A stretch of 64,000 bases of DNA from Candidatus Opimibacter iunctus (GTDB lineage: Bacteria; Bacteroidota; Bacteroidia; Chitinophagales; Saprospiraceae): the NCBI GenBank assembly GCA_016716665.1, contig JADJVH010000002.1, forward strand, positions 248,001-312,000, read 5' to 3'. The position numbers were made by a program, and so were the translations under genes. This document shows positions 36,420-46,000 of this stretch, piece by piece. Numbering within the stretch: position 1 is the first letter of the stretch; each line of letters begins with the position of its first letter. The notes below the pieces were generated by a model. The model did not search any database, was not told the DNA's origin, and worked only from the letters and a program-made list of their open reading frames with translations.

Positions 36420-37100
36420 TTAATCCTTGTCCGGATTTTTAAGTGGTATGCTATTGAAGAGGGCTATCTGGAACTGTCCGCGATGCCTGTTTTCAAGCAG
36501 TTGGGTCATCCAACCCGCTTCGGCCCTTAGATTTTTACTGAATACAAATCCGATCGCACCGTAGATCCTATCCCGGTCAAACACAGGAGACTGAGGCTGC
36601 AGGAAGATTTCGTTATAGAGCGAAAGGTATATGGCATTGCTGACCATTTCTTTCTTATTGATGGGCAGGTTGAGTCCGAGGAAGTAGCGGAACCGCATTT
36701 TAAAATCGTCTTCGATAAAACGCTCTTCGATCCGGTATCGATGCTGCAGGTATACACGCCCAAATTGTTGCCGTGTGATCAGTTGTTGATAGATCCGGTT
36801 TTCATTGACCTTGGTTTTGTCATCAGTCCCGGCCACGTAAGGCTCGCTGTGGATATAGGCGTACCCAAGCAGGAGGTTATTGTTATTGGCAGACAGGTTG
36901 TAGCCAATCCCCGTGCGAAAGAGGAGTTGTTCGAGGTCGCCGGCGAAATTGTAACTGCGGTACTGTATTTCATTGTGCCAGTTCCAGCGATCATTTATTT
37001 TTTGATTTCCGAAGTACATGAGCCAGTTGCCCTTCATACTTTCCTGGGCTGCCAACTGTAATGGCAAAAGAAGTAAAATAGCGTAGAGGATTTTCATCAT
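36420..37100 (-). CDS. DUF2490 outer-membrane protein
   Basis: Secreted 226-residue protein with signal peptide (KILYAILLLLPLQLAAQ). The start GNWLMYFGNQKINDRWNWHNEIQYRSYNF and later QQLITRQQFGRVYLQHRYRIEERFI and FRYFLGLNLPIN are the DUF2490 pattern, a barrel-like OMP of unknown function. It converges with the TetR gene 21 bp away. Confidence 0.85.
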   Translation of the reverse strand: MMKILYAILLLLPLQLAAQESMKGNWLMYFGNQKINDRWNWHNEIQYRSYNFAGDLEQLLFRTGIGYNLSANNNNLLLGYAYIHSEPYVAGTDDKTKVNENRIYQQLITRQQFGRVYLQHRYRIEERFIEDDFKMRFRYFLGLNLPINKKEMVSNAIYLSLYNEIFLQPQSPVFDRDRIYGAIGFVFSKNLRAEAGWMTQLLENRHRGQFQIALFNSIPLKNPDKD

Positions 37101-37152
37101 GCTATCCCTAACACCGGAGTTGATCCTTTGGTTTATCCGCAGATCAAGTAAA

Positions 37153-38391
37153 CTATTGTCTGGCGGTGGCCGAACTTATTTTTTTAGCCAGCAGGACTTT
37201 ATCGTTTGTGTTTCTCGCCAGCGTCCATGCCTTGCGAAGGTGATCCAGCGCCTTTACCGGGTTGCTATCTTCATACAGGTTGGCCAGCAATGAATGGTAG
37301 AAATGATTTGAATCGAGGCCCAGTTTTTCCGCTTCAACAATGGCTTCCTGCTTTCCATTGGCTTTGGACAATGCATACGTCCTGTTGAGTGCCGCGATCG
37401 GTGAATACTCAATCTGAAGTAACCGATTGTAGAGTTGCAGGATATTCTCCCATTTTTCAGCCGTATCTTCCTTGTGGGTGTGCCAGTAGGCGATCGCTGC
37501 TTCGAGGTGATACTTTGTGACTTGCCTGCCTCCGGAAGAACGGTTTAAAAAATCAACGCCTTGCGCGATCAGCTCCTTATCCCAGAGTGAAGCATCCTGG
37601 TCCTCATAAAGGATGATCTCGCCATCCTGGTTTGTACGAGCTTCAAAGCGTGAGGCATGAAAACACATGAGCGAAAGCAATGCATAGCCTGAAGGGGTAC
37701 ATGTCAGTGGATGATCTGTGAGCATGACCATGAGGCGCATGGCTTCGATGCACAGGTCCTTGCGAAGCACGGTGTTTTGCGAAGCGGAATAATATCCTTC
37801 ACTGAAAAGTAAGTACAATGTACTGAGCACGGTTTCCAATCTGCTTTCGATATCACCGGGTGGAGGGAGTTCTATTTTTATTTTTTCGGTGCGTAGTTTT
37901 TCTTTGGCGCGGGTGAGGCGTTTGTAGATTGTCTCCTTGCCGGTCAGGAAGGCATCTGCGATTTCTTCTGCACCAAATCCGCAGAGGATGTTGAGTGCAA
38001 GTCCGATCTGTGCCTCTGTAGATATGGATGGATGACAAATAGCAAACAACATCTGGAGTTGGCTATCGACGATGTTTTTATTGGACAGGTCTATGTCAGT
38101 ATCAGGATGCCCTTCATCCGATTGATTGAGTTCGGGAGCTATCTTGGTTTGGAACAAAGTATCGCGGCGCAGATGGTCCAGTGCCTTGTTTTTGGACACG
38201 GTATAGAGCCATGCTGTGGGGTTTTTGGGGAGGCCTTTCAAGCCCCATGTTTCAGCGGCGAGGAGGAAGGTTTCGCTGACGATGTCTTCAGCTATGGCGA
38301 TATGTTCGAGGCCAAACATCTTGCACAACACAGCGATGATCTTCCTGTATTCTGTCCTGAAGAGATGTGGAATGAGTTGTTGAGGTTCCAT
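37153..38391 (-). CDS. ECF42-type sigma factor with C-terminal extension
   Basis: RNA polymerase sigma factor of 412 residues, twice the normal ECF length. Sigma region 2 lies at about residues 12-80 (IAEDIVSETFLLAAETW, PTAWLYTVSKNKALDHLRR). Region 4 is at about 130-172 (GFGAEEIADAFLTGKETIYKRLTRAKEKLR). A long helical DUF6596/TPR-like C-terminal domain follows (..YNRLLQIEYSPIAALNRTYAL). This architecture and the upstream YCII/DGPF gene define group ECF42, in which the extension, not an anti-sigma factor, is needed for activity. No anti-sigma gene is seen here. It is the third gene of a VOC-YCII-sigma operon. Confidence 0.9.
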   Translation of the reverse strand: MEPQQLIPHLFRTEYRKIIAVLCKMFGLEHIAIAEDIVSETFLLAAETWGLKGLPKNPTAWLYTVSKNKALDHLRRDTLFQTKIAPELNQSDEGHPDTDIDLSNKNIVDSQLQMLFAICHPSISTEAQIGLALNILCGFGAEEIADAFLTGKETIYKRLTRAKEKLRTEKIKIELPPPGDIESRLETVLSTLYLLFSEGYYSASQNTVLRKDLCIEAMRLMVMLTDHPLTCTPSGYALLSLMCFHASRFEARTNQDGEIILYEDQDASLWDKELIAQGVDFLNRSSGGRQVTKYHLEAAIAYWHTHKEDTAEKWENILQLYNRLLQIEYSPIAALNRTYALSKANGKQEAIVEAEKLGLDSNHFYHSLLANLYEDSNPVKALDHLRKAWTLARNTNDKVLLAKKISSATARQ

Positions 38392-38438
38392 GTAAAAAGA
38401 GACGCCTCTGTAAAAATACAGAGGCGTCTGTGTGGCTG

Positions 38439-38795
38439 TTAGTTATTATCTTCCATCGGTACGATCATCCGCACCTCCACTGTGCCGCCTACGTGCAGGA
38501 TCGGGCAACCATCGGCCAGGGCTGCTGCTTCATCGAGCGTGTTTGCCTTGACGATGATATATCCGCCTACGGCTTCCTTGATATCCACGTATGGGCCGTC
38601 GGTGATCACCTTGCCGGGTTTGATCACCCTGCCTTCGTTGGTGAGACGATTGCCTGAGCTTGACAGTTTGTTTTGGGCGGCGATGCTGCCGATCCAATCC
38701 TGCCAGGGTTTCATCATGGCCTGGATTTGTTCTGGTGATTGGGGAGGCTCATTGGAATCAATGGCCCTCCTGAAGACGAACAGGAATTCTTTCAT
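38439..38795 (-). CDS. YCII/DGPF-domain protein
   Basis: 118-residue YCII-related protein: MKEFLFVFRRAI at the start, then KPWQDWIGSIAAQNKLSSSG and the DGPYVDIKEAVGGYIIV core (variant of the DGPF/DGPY motif). Such proteins are the standard partners of ECF42 sigma factors. Enzymatic function is unknown. 13 bp downstream of the VOC gene. Confidence 0.9.
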   Translation of the reverse strand: MKEFLFVFRRAIDSNEPPQSPEQIQAMMKPWQDWIGSIAAQNKLSSSGNRLTNEGRVIKPGKVITDGPYVDIKEAVGGYIIVKANTLDEAAALADGCPILHVGGTVEVRMIVPMEDNN

Positions 38796-38808
38796 GTTGC
38801 GGAGCAGG

Positions 38809-39192
38809 TTAGTGGTTTGAATGCAATGCTACACCATTTCCTTCAGAATCTGCGAAGGCGGCCATAAAGCCTACGTCATCGCTGATCTTGGTCTTGGGCA
38901 TCAGGACTTTTCCACCAGCAGATTCCACTCTTGCCAGTGCTGCTGACAGGTCGGGGTTGCCGTTGAGATAGATCCTGGCGCCTTCCATACTTGGCTTGTG
39001 CATGGGGCCTTGCACCAGGCTGCTGGAGACTTTGCCATTCATGTCTTCGGATGGGAAAAAGGCCATTTGCATGCCCATCATTTCTGTTTGTTCCATCTTG
39101 ATATCGAAGACCGATTCGTAGAACTTCTTCGCCCGATGGATATCGGACACGGCGATTTCAAACCAGTTGAGTGAATTTTCCTTGTTTGTCAT
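38809..39192 (-). CDS. VOC-family (glyoxalase-like) protein
   Basis: 127-residue vicinal-oxygen-chelate protein with two betaalphabetabetabeta modules: LNWFEIAVSDIHRAKKFYESVFDIKM and the second module ending ADSEGNGVALHSN with the metal-site Glu/His positions. Substrate unknown. First gene of the putative ECF42 operon, which makes it a plausible co-regulated target. Confidence 0.85.
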   Translation of the reverse strand: MTNKENSLNWFEIAVSDIHRAKKFYESVFDIKMEQTEMMGMQMAFFPSEDMNGKVSSSLVQGPMHKPSMEGARIYLNGNPDLSAALARVESAGGKVLMPKTKISDDVGFMAAFADSEGNGVALHSNH

Positions 39193-39375
39193 TGTGTTTG
39201 GATTTAGTAAGTAAATAGGTTAGAAGATGCCCTAAGACGAATGAGATTGTGGGATTGGACAAAATGGGGTGGCGGATTTCAGTTTTATTTCAATTTTTCC
39301 TTTCTTTTTCCATCACAGGAGGGCTACCGTTTATATACATCTCAAGAGGTAAGGTGTTTCCTCTGCCAACCAATG

Positions 39376-39570
39376 GAGGATACCAAGGTATAATCGGCCA
39401 CCGGCCGTTGGATGGAACTGGTTGCTGAGCGGGTGAACATGGATGTGTGAAAGGCAGTCGAAGCATCTCCGCCAACCAGTGAATACCAATCATGAATACT
39501 AATAGGGAATCCAATTATGAATCCCATAGGAATCAACCAGCTGGCGGAGAGAACTCCATCCAGCGGCGTC
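39376..39570. repeat. Copy C of the ATAATCGG inverted-repeat element
   Basis: GGATACCAAGGTATAATCGG and CCACCGGCCGTTGGATGGA at the left are paired, imperfectly, with GAACTCCATCCAGCGGCG at the right end. Inner pairs include CTCCGCCAACCAG and ACCAGCTGGCGGAG. Between them are GAATCCAATT/GAATACCAAT units as in copy B (28.75 kb). The rest of 39193-39750 holds no supported gene. Confidence 0.75.
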
Positions 39571-39755
39571 TTTTTTTCCTGCGGAAATATTAAAACAGGC
39601 CATTTCCGATTTGAGTATAATCGGTAGGGATAGTTAGGTGAGGGGCGGTGTCAGGCTTCCAAAAATTAAATCCCTGATTTTGAGCCATTTGCACAAAACT
39701 CAGGGGACAGAAAAAATCCCTTTCGGGGGAGGTATAGGATGGACATAAAAAAAAT

Positions 39756-39763
39756 TATCTTTG
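39756..39763 (+). promoter_or_regulatory. -7 box upstream of the tRNA region
   Basis: TATCTTTG, 19 nt before the tRNA-like sequence at 39782. A GC-rich discriminator (CCCTCCCC) follows. Confidence 0.6.
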
Positions 39764-39781
39764 CCCTCCCCAAATGCTGAA

Positions 39782-39885
39782 TGACTCCGTAGCTCAGGGT
39801 GTAGAGCATCCCGGCTTGCACGATTTTCGTTGAAAATCCAGAGACCCGGGAGGGTCCCAGGTTCGAGGAAGCTCGAATGGTTTAA
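39782..39885 (+). ncRNA. tRNA-like element with anticodon-loop insertion and altered 3' half
   Basis: The 5' half reads like a tRNA: GACTCCG, then the D-arm GCTC-AGGGTGTA-GAGC, then an anticodon stem TCCCGG that pairs with CCGGGA downstream. The loop between is 31 nt, not 5-7. If 24 nt are removed it becomes CTTGCAC, with TGC at the anticodon position. The extra DNA holds a perfect 7-bp hairpin GATTTTC-GTT-GAAAATC. The 5' T-arm strand CCCAGGTTCGAG is present, but the 3' T-arm and acceptor strands are replaced by GAAGCTCGAA, which folds back on TTCGAG. It is therefore not a functional tRNA as written: a remnant, an interrupted tRNA gene, or a distinct small RNA. Confidence 0.5.
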
Positions 39886-39895
39886 AAATATACAT

Positions 39896-39968
39896 GTCTC
39901 CGTAGCTCAGTTGGTAGAGCAGATGACTCTTAATCATCGGGCCCCAGGTTCGAGTCCTGGCGGGGACA
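39896..39968 (+). tRNA. tRNA-Lys (anticodon CTT)
   Basis: A complete 73-nt cloverleaf: acceptor GTCTCCG with CGGGGAC (one G-U pair), D-arm GCTC/GAGC, anticodon stem GATGA/TCATC around CTCTTAA (CTT at 34-36), T-arm CCAGG/CCTGG around TTCGAGT, discriminator A. CCA is not encoded. It is followed within 8 nt by a terminator and probably shares a transcript with the element at 39782. Confidence 0.95.
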
Positions 39969-39975
39969 CTTTAAA

Positions 39976-40008
39976 AAGAGTCGGACGATGTCCGGCTCTT
40001 TTTTTTTT
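39976..40008 (+). terminator. Terminator after tRNA-Lys
   Basis: Stem AAGAGTCGGAC/GTCCGGCTCTT (11 bp, one G-U) on a GAT loop, followed by eight further Ts. Nearly the same hairpin recurs at 42698. Confidence 0.9.
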
Positions 40009-40067
40009 GTTGATGGGTTGATTGGTTGATGGGTTTACCTGTGCTGAGCGCAGCCGAAGCCTAGGCT
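40009..40067. repeat. GTTGATGG octads and CTGAGCGNAGCCGAAG unit
   Basis: Three to four GGTTGATG octads, then GTGCTGAGCGCAGCCGAAGC (about 40042-40061). The same two units in mixed order occur at 46880-47040. Confidence 0.75.
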
Positions 40068-40203
40068 GTGACAATATTCTCCATTTCCTGGTCCGGTCTC
40101 TTGATATAGGGGGGCAAATTCATGGGGCCTTCTTCTTCGCTTTTTTGTTTGTATTTTTCATCCTGATAGCTTTTAAAGCGCTAAGCTATTTCAGGACGAG
40201 AAA
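40068..40203 (+). repeat. Cassette 5' flank, copy 1 (encodes a membrane micro-peptide)
   Basis: About 135 bp similar to 47050-47187: GTGACAATATTCTCCATT, then T-rich DNA, then TAGCTTTTAAAGCGCTAAGC. Translated in one frame both give DNI-x-H ... G-x-FF-x-x-FL-x-FF ... AF-x-x-x-SYFR over 42 aligned residues, a single hydrophobic helix with a basic end. Copy 1's frame runs on to a stop at 40276, overlapping the next gene. No ATG precedes the conserved part, so this may be a micro-protein with a weak start or the 3' remnant of a larger gene. Confidence 0.55.
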
Positions 40204-40235
40204 CCAGTTTTGCAATTTAAATTTTCGTTTTCTCC

Positions 40236-40703
40236 ATGTTAAAAAGAGAATCGTCTGCATTGCTTTTTGGCAATAAATTATACATTATAGTTCATCAGGG
40301 AACAGAAAGCATTGGTGCTCCAACGGATCAAGTATTTGAATTACTTATCCCTGATGAACCATGTTATATAGGATCTAAAGTCAAGGAAGCACTTTATGGT
40401 TTTATATTTAGTAAAGTTAGATACGGGAGAGAAGATTGGAAAAGAGTCTATGATCCTCTACTATTACGTATGGGGTTTAAAACAATAAAAAAAATGTTTG
40501 ACAATGTTAAGATTGTTAATATATATTCACGTGATACAAACTTATTTATTTTGCCATATAGAAATTGTGGGTACAATAAATCTGAGACAAGATCTTTAAA
40601 TGAACTAAAACTAAGTGCCGACTTAGAAACTGTCTCAGACTGTGAGCTAGGTGAAATGCTTATTAAAGCATTTGACTTAGCTAAATTGGAAGTGCAAATT
40701 TAG
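40236..40703 (+). CDS. AT-rich hypothetical protein, possibly immunity-like
   Basis: 155-residue soluble protein (no signal peptide or membrane segment) starting MLKRESSALLFGNKLYIIVHQ. The segment FELLIPDEPCYIGSKVKEALYGF resembles the pattern of contact-dependent-inhibition immunity (CdiI-like) proteins, but this is a weak impression. The gene is clearly more AT-rich than its neighbours, a sign of recent acquisition. It is flanked by the shared 5' element (40068) and 3' element (40733). No toxin gene lies nearby. Confidence 0.6.
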   Translation: MLKRESSALLFGNKLYIIVHQGTESIGAPTDQVFELLIPDEPCYIGSKVKEALYGFIFSKVRYGREDWKRVYDPLLLRMGFKTIKKMFDNVKIVNIYSRDTNLFILPYRNCGYNKSETRSLNELKLSADLETVSDCELGEMLIKAFDLAKLEVQI

Positions 40704-40732
40704 CATTGTAAAATCTGAAGACTTTCCCATTT

Positions 40733-40822
40733 TGTAGCCTTTCCCATAAATCGGACATGTTAAAATTGCGCAATCTGTCTGACTGACTTATCCCTATATT
40801 TCGGCCACCTGATCTTTGAAGG
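40733..40822 (+). repeat. Cassette 3' flank, copy 1
   Basis: About 90 bp matching 47875-47964 at roughly 70 percent by eye: TGTAGCCTTTC, AATCGGA, GTTAAAATTG, CCCNATATTT and GATNTTTGAAGG occur in the same order and spacing. It lies just downstream of a different cargo gene in each place. The following 40823-41167 shows no gene or further repeat. Confidence 0.65.
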
Positions 40823-41167
40823 TTCTCATTCGTTTTGCCAATAAAGTCAAGAGGGTCCCGGAATTTATTGAGCTTGACTATTCTCCCATGCTAATCAAAC
40901 AGACCGGACTGATTCCTGCCTTTCATCGCTTTAAGATAGAAACATCGAATCATATTTCATTCTTTCATAATAGGTTTTTAGAGGATCCTTAAGATTGTTT
41001 CGGTGGTCAGATACTGAAGAGATTGATCGATCCTTCTAGCTGAACTTTCAGGATTGAACGCGCTGGTATACAGACTTATAGGGACCCATCCGCAACTATT
41101 GTATACTTATTATTGTATTACTTTAGATATAATGGATCGAACACCATCATATCACAAAACGATAGCT

Positions 41168-42689
41168 ATGAAACCACCATTTCACCTTGTTTTACTTATT
41201 TCTGCAGCCCTTAGTACCTCAGCGTCTGCACAACTTACACCTGTCACTGACATTGGTACCCATACCGTGTCTGTTGGCGTTCCTGAAAAGTTTGAATCTG
41301 CTTTTCCAACACCAAGAACACTGAAGGTGCCTACTAATTACTCAGTATCTGTATTCCAGGCGGGGGGATTGAGCAAGCCAAGATTTATGGCCTTTAGCCC
41401 CGGCGGCGTCTTGCATGTATCTGATATGAATGCAGGCGTAGTCTATGCCTTACCGGATACGGACAATGATGGAGTTGCAGATTCAATGTTTCCGGCAGCG
41501 ACTGGTTTTTCCGGAAATCATGATGTAAAGTTTTATAAAGGTGCGATGTATGTATCAGAGCCCACACGTATATGGAAATGTACCGACCAGGATGCTGATG
41601 GTATTTATGAAACGAAGGAAATATTTATCAGCAATATTGCTAATAATGAAACCGGAGGACATAGCACCAGGACGATGGTTTTTGATGCTCAAAATCAAAA
41701 GTTATATGTTTCTGTAGGATCGTCCTGCAACGTGTGCCGTGAAACTGACCGTGCCATTATTGAACAGTACGATGAAGATGGAAGCAATCGCAGGATCTTT
41801 GCAACAGGTATCCGCAATGCTGTGGGAATGGACCTGCATCCTGTGACGAACCAATTGTGGGCAAACAATAACGGGAGTGATTATCAAGGCAATGAAGTAC
41901 CTCCGGAATGGATTGATATCATTCGTGAAAATGGGTTCTATGGACATCCGTTTGCTTATGGCAACGGCACCTGGTTTAACTTTAATAATAGCGAATACCA
42001 ATTCCTCTTACCTATTAATGCAACGGATTCAGCAAAAGTTGCAACATTGGTACCACCAGCGGCTCTTATTCGAGCTCACTCAGCTCCTATGGCTCTTGAA
42101 TTCCTTGATGCAGGTTTCGGAGAGGAACTACAGTATGGTTTTCTCTCAGCATTAAGAGGCTCCTGGAATACATCTGATCCTAATGATTTCCGTGGATATA
42201 AAGTTATTTATGGTCATCTGTCTTCAGCACAGGATACAACAGTAGATTTCGTAGCAGATTTTTGCTCCGGGTTTATTACGGATACGGTCAATCGTGTGTT
42301 TTGGGGCAGGCCTGTCGGCATTGCCACCGATGAAGATGGAAAAGTATTTATCAGTTCAGACGAAGGCAATAGCGTGATCCTCGTGATGACGCCAGATGAT
42401 ATATCAGGGACTGCAGATGTAAAGGTACCGGTTAGGTTCGGCAACTATATATCCAAATCCTGCAAGCAGTGCTATAACGATTGCACTTGACTTAAAGCTA
42501 TCCACAAACGTAACAATCTCCATCTACGATCTTACTGGTAAAGAAGTTGTATTCGTACCGAAGCAATGGCTTCAGGCGGGAACGCACAACCTGGAAGTCA
42601 GTGTTGACGAATTGACACAGGGATTGTATGAGGTGAGGATCATTACAGGTGATCATTCCTTTACAAAGAAACTTTTGTTGATGGAATAA
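41168..42689 (+). CDS. Secreted glucose/sorbosone-dehydrogenase-like protein with T9SS tail, one frameshift
   Basis: Secreted protein of about 507 residues. Signal peptide MKPPFHLVLLISAALSTSASAQ. The body is a PQQ-dependent sugar dehydrogenase-like six-bladed propeller (FMAFSPGGVLHVSDMNAGVV, LPDTDNDGVADS, GHSTRTMVFD, YVSVGSSCNVC, GIRNAVGMDLHP, ANNNGSDYQGNEVPPEW, RPVGIATDEDGKVFISSDEG). The raw frame ends at 42490. Removing one base near 42448 exposes a type A T9SS sorting domain, YPNPASSAITIALDL...VTISIYDLTGKEV...LTQGLYEVRI, ending at TAA 42687. Soluble PQQ enzymes oxidise aldoses; substrate here unknown. A terminator follows 8 bp later. Confidence 0.88.
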
Positions 42690-42697
42690 AAAAAAAT

Positions 42698-42725
42698 AGT
42701 CGGACGGTGTCCGGCTCTTTTTTTT
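42698..42725 (+). terminator. Terminator, same hairpin as after tRNA-Lys
   Basis: AGTCGGAC-GGT-GTCCGGCT followed by CTTTTTTTT. The stem is the same as at 39976-40000 apart from the loop. Confidence 0.85.
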
Positions 42726-43093
42726 GGTTAGGAGGTTAGGAGGTTAAGGGTTGATGTGTTGATGGGTTTATTGGGTGCTTGGAATGAGTATAACCTAATG
42801 ATAGGTTAGTCGAATGCCAATCGGAGAATTGACGATGAAGACTTTCCGACCATACAATTTTTCATTGCCACCTCCAAAAATATCAAAGCCTGCATACCTT
42901 CAGATAGCAAAATATTGTGTATATTTATTTCCAGTGATCAGAATGTGTGCCTGTCGCGAAAGAGATTGATCTGATTGCTACCCCCTCCGCATGGGAATAA
43001 TGAGCCCACGGAAAGCCATAACTCCCTCCCATTCCTTTTCAAAGAGAAGGATTTATATATTATTTGCCTTTTACATACTAAGATTCACACGCA
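42726..43093. other. Intergenic region
   Basis: Begins with GGTTAGGA and GGTTGATG octads (42726-42770). The remainder is unique AT-rich DNA; TATTATTTG at about 43056-43064 is close to a -7 box for the next gene but has one extra base in the spacer. No gene supported. Confidence 0.5.
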
Positions 43094-46000
43094 TGAAACC
43101 AACCACGTTTACGCTGCTACTGCTACTGCCCTTGGGGTTATCGGCGCAATTCACCAGAGGCCCGGATTACAAATTCGGCAGGAAAATCCTACACCTCCTA
43201 CAATAATGCCAATGTCATGGCAGCTAATGGGGACGTTGTCCATCTGGTGTATACTGCTGAAAAGGGTGCGGAAGCTGAAGTGTACTACCAACGTTCTATT
43301 GATGGCGGTACATCATGGCAAATGCCTGTTCCACTCACGATAGATGATGGAAGTTTTTCAGGATATCCGACTATTGCAGTCTGGAATAATGAAGTGCACG
43401 TCGCGTGGACAGACCGGCGCACAGGGAATGATGATATCTATTACCGGAAGTCTACTGATGGAGGTAATACATGGTCTGCGGAAACACGTATCACCAATGA
43501 TCCGCATGATTCCAGTTTCCCCAGCCTGTCTGCTTCAGGTCCTTTTGTACATCTGGTATGGACGGACAACCGTTTTGAAGAAGGAGAAATTTACTATTGC
43601 CATTCGCTGAATGCCGGTCTGACGTGGGGGAATCGGATACGATTGACAAACAATACCGGATATTCGATAAACGCTTCAGTTACTGCAATAGACAATGATG
43701 TACATGTCGTCTGGCAGGACGACCGGAATGGGAATGATGAAATTTATTACAAGCGTTCGACAGACAGTGGCCAGACCTGGGATCCCGATCGGCGCCTGAC
43801 CAATAATCCGTTTAAATCTAATTTTCCATCCGTTGTATCCTCGGGTAAAACCATCATCATCGTATGGTCAGATCTGCGAGAAGGCAATGCGGAAATTTTT
43901 GGCCTTCGATCAGTTGACAAAGGGGATACCTGGTCACCAGACATCCGGCTGACGAATACACCGAGAGAGTCATTAAACCCAAAGATTGCCATGGAAGGTG
44001 CATTTGCCTTTGTGACCTGGCATGAACTTTCTGATATCGCTACGAATTGGGAAGTGGAATCACGATTTTCAACGGATGGAGGTAATACGTGGACGTCACG
44101 CAGACAAATCTCGGCCGAAGCGGGATTTTCGGGGGATGCAACAGTTTGCATAGAGAATTTGCTGGTGATGATCGCATGGACCGATAGTCGTTTCTCAGAT
44201 ACTGAAATTTTTGCACGTAAGAATGCAACGGGTAATCCGCTGCATTCTGCGCATACCTTAGACTGGGCATATAGTACAGGAGCTGTCGGATCAAGTGCGG
44301 TGACGGATTTGGTCACTGATACTAAAGGAAATGTTTTCCTGACAGGCAACTTTCAAAGTGCTGTTGATTTTGATCCGGACATGGATTTGCATATTTTGAA
44401 TTCAGTAGGTGGCGATGATATTTTTATTTCCAAAACTTCACCTTCAGGTGATGTGCTATGGGCCACGCGAATCGGAGGCCCCGGAGAGGACCACGTCAGT
44501 AGTATTGCAATGGATCGGGAAGGGAATATTATCGTGTCAGGTTCATTCCATGAAACAGCTGATTTTGATCCGGGCCCGAATGTATTTCCGTTATCTGCGG
44601 GAGAAAATGGTGATGCGTTTATCACTAAGCTGGATGAGAACGGTGGGTTTCTTTGGGCGATTCAAATTACCGGAGATGGATTCAATGAAATCCGTTCAGG
44701 GAAGACAGATGCCTCGAATAATATTTTTGTAAGCGGGCATTTTGAGGAAACAGCAGATTTCGATCCAACAAGTGGTGTCTCACTTCTGACCAGTAATGGA
44801 CAGGAAGATATTTTTCTGGCCAAGTATACTCCGGAAGGGCAGCTGATTTGGGTACATGGTATTGGTGGATCAGGTGCAGATGTCGGTCGTGGGGTGACAG
44901 TGACTCTGACAGGTAATGTATGGGTGGCAGGTCATTTTACTGAATCAGTTGACTTCAACCCCAAGCCTGATGAAGCCACCTTGACTGCACAGGGATTGGA
45001 AGATATTTTTCGTGGCTACATACACTGGCCAGGGAGGCTATATCCGTGCCTTACGGATCGGGGGGAATGAAAATGATGAAGTCAATGGCATACACATGGA
45101 TGCTTCCGGCAATATTCTCCTGACCGGGATGTTTAGAGGAAATGTGGATTTCAATCCAAGCACGTTTACTGCCTTCCTTGGTTCCAACGGAGGGGATGAT
45201 GGGTATGTCGTAAAACTCTCACCATCCGGCACCTATGTTTGGGCCCGAAGTTTTGGAGGAGAGGATAACGATAAGGGCATTGATATCAGCGCTGATTATC
45301 TTGGTAATATCCTGGTCACCGGCTTTTTTAAAGGGTATCCAGATTTCTATTCCGGGACTCCTGATTCCTATGCCCAGGCTACCAGTGAAGAGGATATTTA
45401 CGTGCTTTCGTTGAAACCAAATGGTGACTTTGACAGGATAGATCAAATCAGTGGAGTGGGATCGGATGCTGGTTCAGCCATCGCGCATTATGAAACAACC
45501 CGCTATTACATTGCCGGATCATTTACACAAGAGATTGATGCGGATCCGACAGCTGATGTCTTTCCATTGAGTTCCAATGATGCTGATGATTATTTTCTGG
45601 CCAGCATCAATATTTGTCCTGCGGTATATTCATTCTTCGAGGCTACAGCCTGTGACAGCATGCTATCTCCTGACGGGGAGTTGGTTTGGACCTCCACAGG
45701 GACCTATTTGGATACACTCACCTCTGCTATTGGATGTGATAGTATCATCACGGTGGTCCTTACCATCAATGTGCATGATGAAACGGATATCACCGCTTCA
45801 GGCTGTAATAGTTACACCACACCGGATGGACAGCATACCTGGACGCAATCAGGTGAATACATGGAATCCCTGACCAATACGAATGGATGTGACAGCCTGG
45901 TCTTTTATCATATTACCATCTACCAAAGCAGTGAAACTACGGATACACGGACGGAGTGTGATCGATATGAAGATCCATTGGGCAATGTCTATACATCGTC

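Noticed and set aside
39782..39885. A second functional tRNA gene
   Set aside because: The 3' T-arm and acceptor strands are missing and the anticodon loop is 24 nt too long.
40236..40703. A complete contact-dependent inhibition toxin-immunity locus
   Set aside because: There is no CdiA/Rhs-type toxin or CdiB transporter in the window, and the immunity resemblance is weak.
40733..40822. Integron attC site for the cassette 3' flanks
   Set aside because: GTTAAAAT resembles half of an attC core, but I could not find the paired RYYYAAC arm or a long imperfect palindrome, and there is no integrase in the window.
43217..45070. Active sialidase
   Set aside because: BNR units alone are common in surface propellers; no FRIP motif or catalytic Asp/Tyr/Glu set was recognised.
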